Notes under the pieces: model-generated
What the model was told of the DNA's origin: nothing
Seen by the model: only the letters and a program-made list of their open reading frames with translations
Database searches by the model: none
Translations under genes and position numbers: made by a program
In this document: piece after piece, positions 60,944 to 64,000 of the stretch
How the letters are laid out: each line of letters begins with the position of its first letter
Numbering within the stretch: position 1 is the stretch's first letter
DNA from: Mycobacteriaceae bacterium
GTDB lineage: Bacteria > Actinomycetota > Actinomycetes > Mycobacteriales > Mycobacteriaceae
Reading direction: 5' to 3'
NCBI GenBank assembly: GCA_019749805.1
Contig: JAIEPH010000028.1
Coordinates: forward strand, 22,350-86,349
Length of the DNA: 64,000 nucleotides

Positions 60944-62197
60944 CTAACGAATGAACGCAGGCAGGCGTTTGACGCCATGGACGAAATTGCTGTAGAGCAG
61001 GTCGGGCTGACCGAACTCGACGGTGGTCAACCGGGTCAGCAACTCCCGGAACAGGTTTCGCAGCTCGGCCTTCGCCAGCTGGCTGCCGAGGCAGAAGTGT
61101 GGTCCGCCGCCGCCGAACCCGAGATGCGGGTTGGGGGAACGCGATAGATCGAAAACTCCGGGATCGGCGAAGGCCGCTTCGTCCCGGTTGGCCGAGCAGT
61201 AGAACAGTCCGACCTTGTCGCCCGACTGTACCGGTGCTCCGTTGATCTCGGTGTCCTCGATCACGAAACGGGCGAACTGCAGCACCGGTGAGGACCACCG
61301 GACGAATTCTTCGACGGCTGAACCGATCCGGTTGTCGAAGTCCGCCATCAGCCAGTCCCGCTGTGCCGGGTTCTCGGCCAGGGCCAGCATTGCGTGCGTC
61401 GTGGCCTGTTTGGTGGTGTCGTTCCCGGCAGACGCCAACAGGATCAGGAACGCGCCGATCTCTTCGTCGGTCAGCCGGTGGCCGTCGACCTCGGCGTTGA
61501 CGATTCCCGTCATCAGGTCGTCGCCGGGATTCTTGCGCCGGAACTGCGCCAGCTCGACACCCGTGTTCGACAGCAGGGTGATCTGCGCTATCGGGTCTTC
61601 CGCCCGCTCCTCAGCCGTCGCGTACTCGTCGTCACTCATGCCGAACAGCTTCTCGGCGGCGTAGGCCACCTCCGGCTGATCGGCGGTCGGCACACCGAGC
61701 ATGTCCATGATCGTCAGCATCGGCAGCCGCGCAGAACAGGCGGCCACGAAGTCGACGTTCCCGGCGCCGACCAGTTCGTCGACGATCGCGACGGCATTGC
61801 GGTGGATCTGCTCCTCGATCTGTCGGACGTTGCGCGGCGTGAACGCCGAGCTGATGAGTCTGCGGTACACGGTGTGCTGCGGCGGATCCATGCTCAGGAA
61901 GAACGATGCGAAGCGCTGGATCTCGGCAGGCATCGGATTCAGCGCCACCCCCTGCGCCGACGTGAACAGCTCGGGATGCTGGCTGACGAAAGCGATATCG
62001 GCGCGACGCGTCAACGCCCAGAAACCGGGCTCCTCCATCGGAAACAACGAATCGAAGGGCCGGTGCCAGGTGAGGCCGTCACCAGCACGAAGCTGGGCGA
62101 AAACTTCCTCGCGAGCGTCGAAGGGCCTACTCCAGAAGTCTTGCGACGTGATGTCGAACCGGCTGTACTCACGCGCCTGCACAGGTGGGGCTGTCAC
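60944..62197 (-). CDS. Cytochrome P450 under palindromic promoter copy E
   Basis: 417 residues from the GTG at 62197; an upstream TTG at 62221 would place the promoter inside the gene. Motifs: I-helix LILLASAGNDTTKQATTHAML, ExxR in VEEFVRWSSP, and heme Cys in LGFGGGGPHFCLGSQLAKAEL. LNPMPAEIQRFASFFLSMDPPQHTVYRRLISSAFTP is of the kind seen in steroid- and terpene-hydroxylating actinobacterial P450s (CYP125/142/linalool 8-hydroxylase neighbourhood); substrate not assignable. The GTG lies 6 bases past the left arm of copy E. Confidence 0.93.
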   Translation of the reverse strand: MTAPPVQAREYSRFDITSQDFWSRPFDAREEVFAQLRAGDGLTWHRPFDSLFPMEEPGFWALTRRADIAFVSQHPELFTSAQGVALNPMPAEIQRFASFFLSMDPPQHTVYRRLISSAFTPRNVRQIEEQIHRNAVAIVDELVGAGNVDFVAACSARLPMLTIMDMLGVPTADQPEVAYAAEKLFGMSDDEYATAEERAEDPIAQITLLSNTGVELAQFRRKNPGDDLMTGIVNAEVDGHRLTDEEIGAFLILLASAGNDTTKQATTHAMLALAENPAQRDWLMADFDNRIGSAVEEFVRWSSPVLQFARFVIEDTEINGAPVQSGDKVGLFYCSANRDEAAFADPGVFDLSRSPNPHLGFGGGGPHFCLGSQLAKAELRNLFRELLTRLTTVEFGQPDLLYSNFVHGVKRLPAFIR

Positions 62198-62203
62198 AGA
62201 TTT

Positions 62204-62235
62204 AGCGTGACACTTCGCCAAAAATTTGTAAAGCT
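62204..62235. promoter_or_regulatory. Palindromic bidirectional promoter element, copy E (best copy)
   Basis: AGCGTGACACTT, 8 bases, ATTTGTAAAGCT. Both arms are intact and both sides carry a gene. Leftward: TTTACA, 17 bases, TGT-CACGCT, +1 at GTG 62197 (P450). Rightward: GTGACA, 17 bases, TGT-AAAGCT, +1 at ATG 62242 (TetR). The -35 box of each direction is the complement of the other's extended -10. Confidence 0.75.
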
Positions 62236-62241
62236 ATGGCG

Positions 62242-62778
62242 ATGGCGGAATCGTGGGTCGAGGTCGACAGCTCGACGCGCCAACGAATTCTCGCCGCCAC
62301 CGCGGAGGTGCTGGGCCGTAACGGGATGACCAAGCTCAGCCTGTCAGAGGTCGCCTCGCAGGCCGGGGTCTCGCGGCCCACGCTCTACCGATGGTTCGCA
62401 TCCAAGAAGGAACTACTCGAGGCGTTTGTGGTGTGGGAACGCCAGTTCTACGAAACTGCGGTGGCCGAGGCCACCGCTAATCTGCCCGCGTGCGAAAAGC
62501 TCGATGCGGCATTGCGGGTGATCGTCGACTACCAGCAGTCCTACCCGGGGCTGCGCATGATCGACATCGAACCGGCACAGGTCATCAAGCGGCTGTCACG
62601 GGTGATACCGCTGATGCGGCAGCGGCTCGAGCGGCTCGCGTCGGGCCCCGATCCCGGCCTGGCAGTGTCGACGGCTGTGCGCGTGGCGATTTCGCACTAC
62701 ATCGTGCACAGCGACGACGACGCCGACTTCCTGAATCAGCTTCGGCATGCCGCCCGCGTCAAGCATTTCGCTCCTTGA
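62242..62778 (+). CDS. TetR-family regulator, candidate controller of the palindromic-element regulon
   Basis: 178 residues from the ATG at 62242, the second of two nearby ATGs, chosen because it lies 6 bases beyond the right arm of copy E like all the other element-driven starts. The HTH spans residues 10-58 (STRQRILAATAEVLGRNGMTKLSLSEVASQAGVSRPTLYRWF), with FASKKELLEAF following. The helical C-terminal domain is short. It is the only regulator gene that directly adjoins a copy of the element, so autoregulation plus control of the five copies is the simplest model. Its 3' end overlaps the CoA-transferase gene by 20 nt. Confidence 0.88.
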   Translation: MAESWVEVDSSTRQRILAATAEVLGRNGMTKLSLSEVASQAGVSRPTLYRWFASKKELLEAFVVWERQFYETAVAEATANLPACEKLDAALRVIVDYQQSYPGLRMIDIEPAQVIKRLSRVIPLMRQRLERLASGPDPGLAVSTAVRVAISHYIVHSDDDADFLNQLRHAARVKHFAP

Positions 62779-63925
62779 GTTCGGCGAGGATCTCGTCGGT
62801 GTGCTGCCCCAGCTGCGGTGCGGGCGAGCGCGGTTCCCACGGCGTGCCGTGGAAGTCGGCGGGCGAGGCGACCATCGATATGCCACCTTCGCCGTCAGGC
62901 ACGTTCACGATGCCACCCGAGGCGTAGAACTGCTCGTCCGCCATGACGTCCTCGAGCGAGTTGATCGGTGACCAGAAGAAGTCCGGTTCGCCCGCAAAGA
63001 TTTTCGCCCAATCCTCGAGCGGCTTGGTTGCAAAGATCTCGTCGAGCTCGGCGATCAGTTCCCGCGAGTTGACGGCGCGGTTCAACGGCGTGTCATAGCG
63101 AGGGTCGGTCAGCCATTCGGCCCGGCCGACGGCCCGGCACAGCGGCGGCCAGTGCCGCCCCGCCTGCAGGCCCACGATCCAGAAGCGTCGTCCGTCACCG
63201 GCCGCGTAGTTGTTCATGCACGGATTGCCCATCGACTCACGCTGGCCGATCGCGATCGGATTGCCCGTCATCAAGAACGTGTTGAGGTCGAAGCTGACGG
63301 TGTAAGCGCCCTGCCGGTACAACGACGTGCTGACCAGCTGCCCCCTGCCGGTGCGACCGCGGGCCACGAGCGCCGCGCACACCGCTGCCGCCAACGTCAT
63401 CCCCGCCGTGTGGTCCCCCATGCCCCCGCGCTGAAACGGTGGCGTGTCACCGGGCCGGGTCAGCAGGTGCGCCAGGCCCGATCGTGCCCAGAACGCGGCG
63501 ACGTCGAAAGCGGCGCGGTCGGCGTCGGGGCCGCTCTCCCCGTAGCCGGTGATCAGGCCGTACACCAGTGCCGGATTGTCCGCGGCCACCGACTCGAAGT
63601 CCAGACCCACCCGGGTCAGCGCCGCGGGTCTGACGTTGGTCAGGAAAACGTCGGCGCCGCTTAGCAACTCACGCGCGGTCTCACGTCCGGCCGCGGTCGT
63701 GACGTCGAGCACGATGCTGCGCTTGCCGCGATTGTCCATTTCGAAGGGCGGACTCGATCCGTCTTCGACGCCCAGCATCCGGCCGAACGTCCGCGCCGGA
63801 TCACCGTCCGGTGGCTCGATCTTGACGACGTCGGCGCCCCAGTCCGCCAGGATTCCTCCGGCCGCAGGCCCCGCGACCCACACGCCGAGTTCGACGACTC
63901 TGACGCCCGCCAACGGTCCGGCCAT
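62759..63925 (-). CDS. Class III CoA-transferase (CaiB/BaiF family)
   Basis: 388 residues. The N-terminus GVRVVELGVWVAGPAAGGILADWGADVVKIEPPDGDPAR, MDNRGKRSIVLDVTTAAGRETARELLSGADVFLTNVRPAAL and GYGESGPDADRAAFDVAAFWARSG, with the catalytic Asp in the last, are all typical of formyl-CoA transferase-like enzymes. C-terminally it has DFFWSPINSLEDVMADEQF. It would activate an organic acid by moving CoA from a donor. Its leftward direction faces the TetR gene. The 75 bases upstream to the window edge show no copy of the palindromic element. Confidence 0.92.
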   Translation of the reverse strand: MAGPLAGVRVVELGVWVAGPAAGGILADWGADVVKIEPPDGDPARTFGRMLGVEDGSSPPFEMDNRGKRSIVLDVTTAAGRETARELLSGADVFLTNVRPAALTRVGLDFESVAADNPALVYGLITGYGESGPDADRAAFDVAAFWARSGLAHLLTRPGDTPPFQRGGMGDHTAGMTLAAAVCAALVARGRTGRGQLVSTSLYRQGAYTVSFDLNTFLMTGNPIAIGQRESMGNPCMNNYAAGDGRRFWIVGLQAGRHWPPLCRAVGRAEWLTDPRYDTPLNRAVNSRELIAELDEIFATKPLEDWAKIFAGEPDFFWSPINSLEDVMADEQFYASGGIVNVPDGEGGISMVASPADFHGTPWEPRSPAPQLGQHTDEILAELKERNA

Positions 63926-64000
63926 CGGATTCCTTAAGTTCGTAGGTGCAGTTACTTCGTGTTGTTACGTTGTGCTGTGACCCGGGTGGGCCGGGTGAGG
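63926..64000. other. Upstream region of the CoA-transferase gene, cut by window edge
   Basis: 75 bases, somewhat richer in T than the surroundings, containing GTTACTTCGTGTTGTTACG. It may hold the promoter of the leftward CoA-transferase gene. No palindrome with clear arms is seen. Confidence 0.3.

Noticed and set aside
1..64000. Mobile elements, tRNA genes or CRISPR arrays
   Set aside because: No transposase, integrase, tRNA-like fold or regularly spaced repeats were found, despite accessory-type gene content.

Overview
The window is high-GC actinobacterial DNA (GTG/ATG starts, 4-nt ATGA/GTGA gene overlaps, many F420-type LLM oxidoreductases, FadE, WS/DGAT and P450 genes). It best fits a non-tuberculous, environmental Mycobacterium (Mycolicibacterium-type). 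Several blocks follow the M. tuberculosis Rv2857c-Rv2876 order from memory: SDR, AldC, amidotransferase, GlnA4; MapB; penicillin-binding lipoprotein; GNAT, IspG, Rip1, Dxr; MPT83, DipZ, MPT70; and the DUF2631 protein. Species-specific genes are inserted between these blocks. I see no rRNA, tRNA, CRISPR array, insertion sequence or prophage, and no gene-free stretch longer than about 190 bases.

Region 1 (1-8061): a cut SARP/BTAD regulator, an ArsR repressor, then a leftward operon GlnA4-like ligase, gamma-glutamyl amide hydrolase, aldehyde dehydrogenase, SDR and GntR/FCD regulator. It is divergent from an ethanolamine-type permease. Together these read as uptake and gamma-glutamylation-dependent catabolism of ethanolamine or a related amine. 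Region 2 (8230-11825): a two-gene cassette for the osmolyte N-acetylglutaminylglutamine amide. Region 3 (11828-26722): housekeeping genes (CobQ, methionine aminopeptidase, PBP-lipo, IspG, Rip1, Dxr) mixed with lineage genes (TetR, DUF1214, sulfotransferase, DUF1707, two GNATs). Region 4 (26826-30130): MPT83-like, DipZ and MPT70-like genes with SigK-type promoters. Region 5 (30142-36184): a SigI-like ECF sigma factor with matching divergent promoters, redox enzymes, photolyase, a mycofactocin-type SDR and the DUF2631 protein.

Region 6 (36194-63925) is a catabolic accessory region. It holds a WS/DGAT, a FadE5-like dehydrogenase, a TetR-controlled meta-cleavage operon (extradiol dioxygenase, FAH-type hydrolase, flavin hydroxylase, P450), LLM and MaoC genes, an acyl-CoA dehydrogenase, a seven-gene leftward operon (NIPSNAP-like, P450, alcohol dehydrogenase, HpaI-type aldolase, SDR, Baeyer-Villiger-type monooxygenase, esterase), SMP-30 and thioesterase genes, a P450/ferredoxin pair, a TetR regulator and a class III CoA-transferase.

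The most notable observation is a 32-bp palindromic element found five times in region 6 (36734, 38358, 50679, 58271, 62204). Its consensus is AGCGTGACACTT-N8-ATTTGTAAAGCT. It can be read as two overlapping, oppositely directed promoters. In every direction in which a start codon lies right beside it, that codon sits exactly 6 nt beyond an arm that ends in GCT. The arms with no gene at that distance have lost the GCT. This looks like a reusable bidirectional leaderless promoter/operator that ties the scattered catabolic genes into one regulon, with the TetR at 62242 as the candidate regulator.
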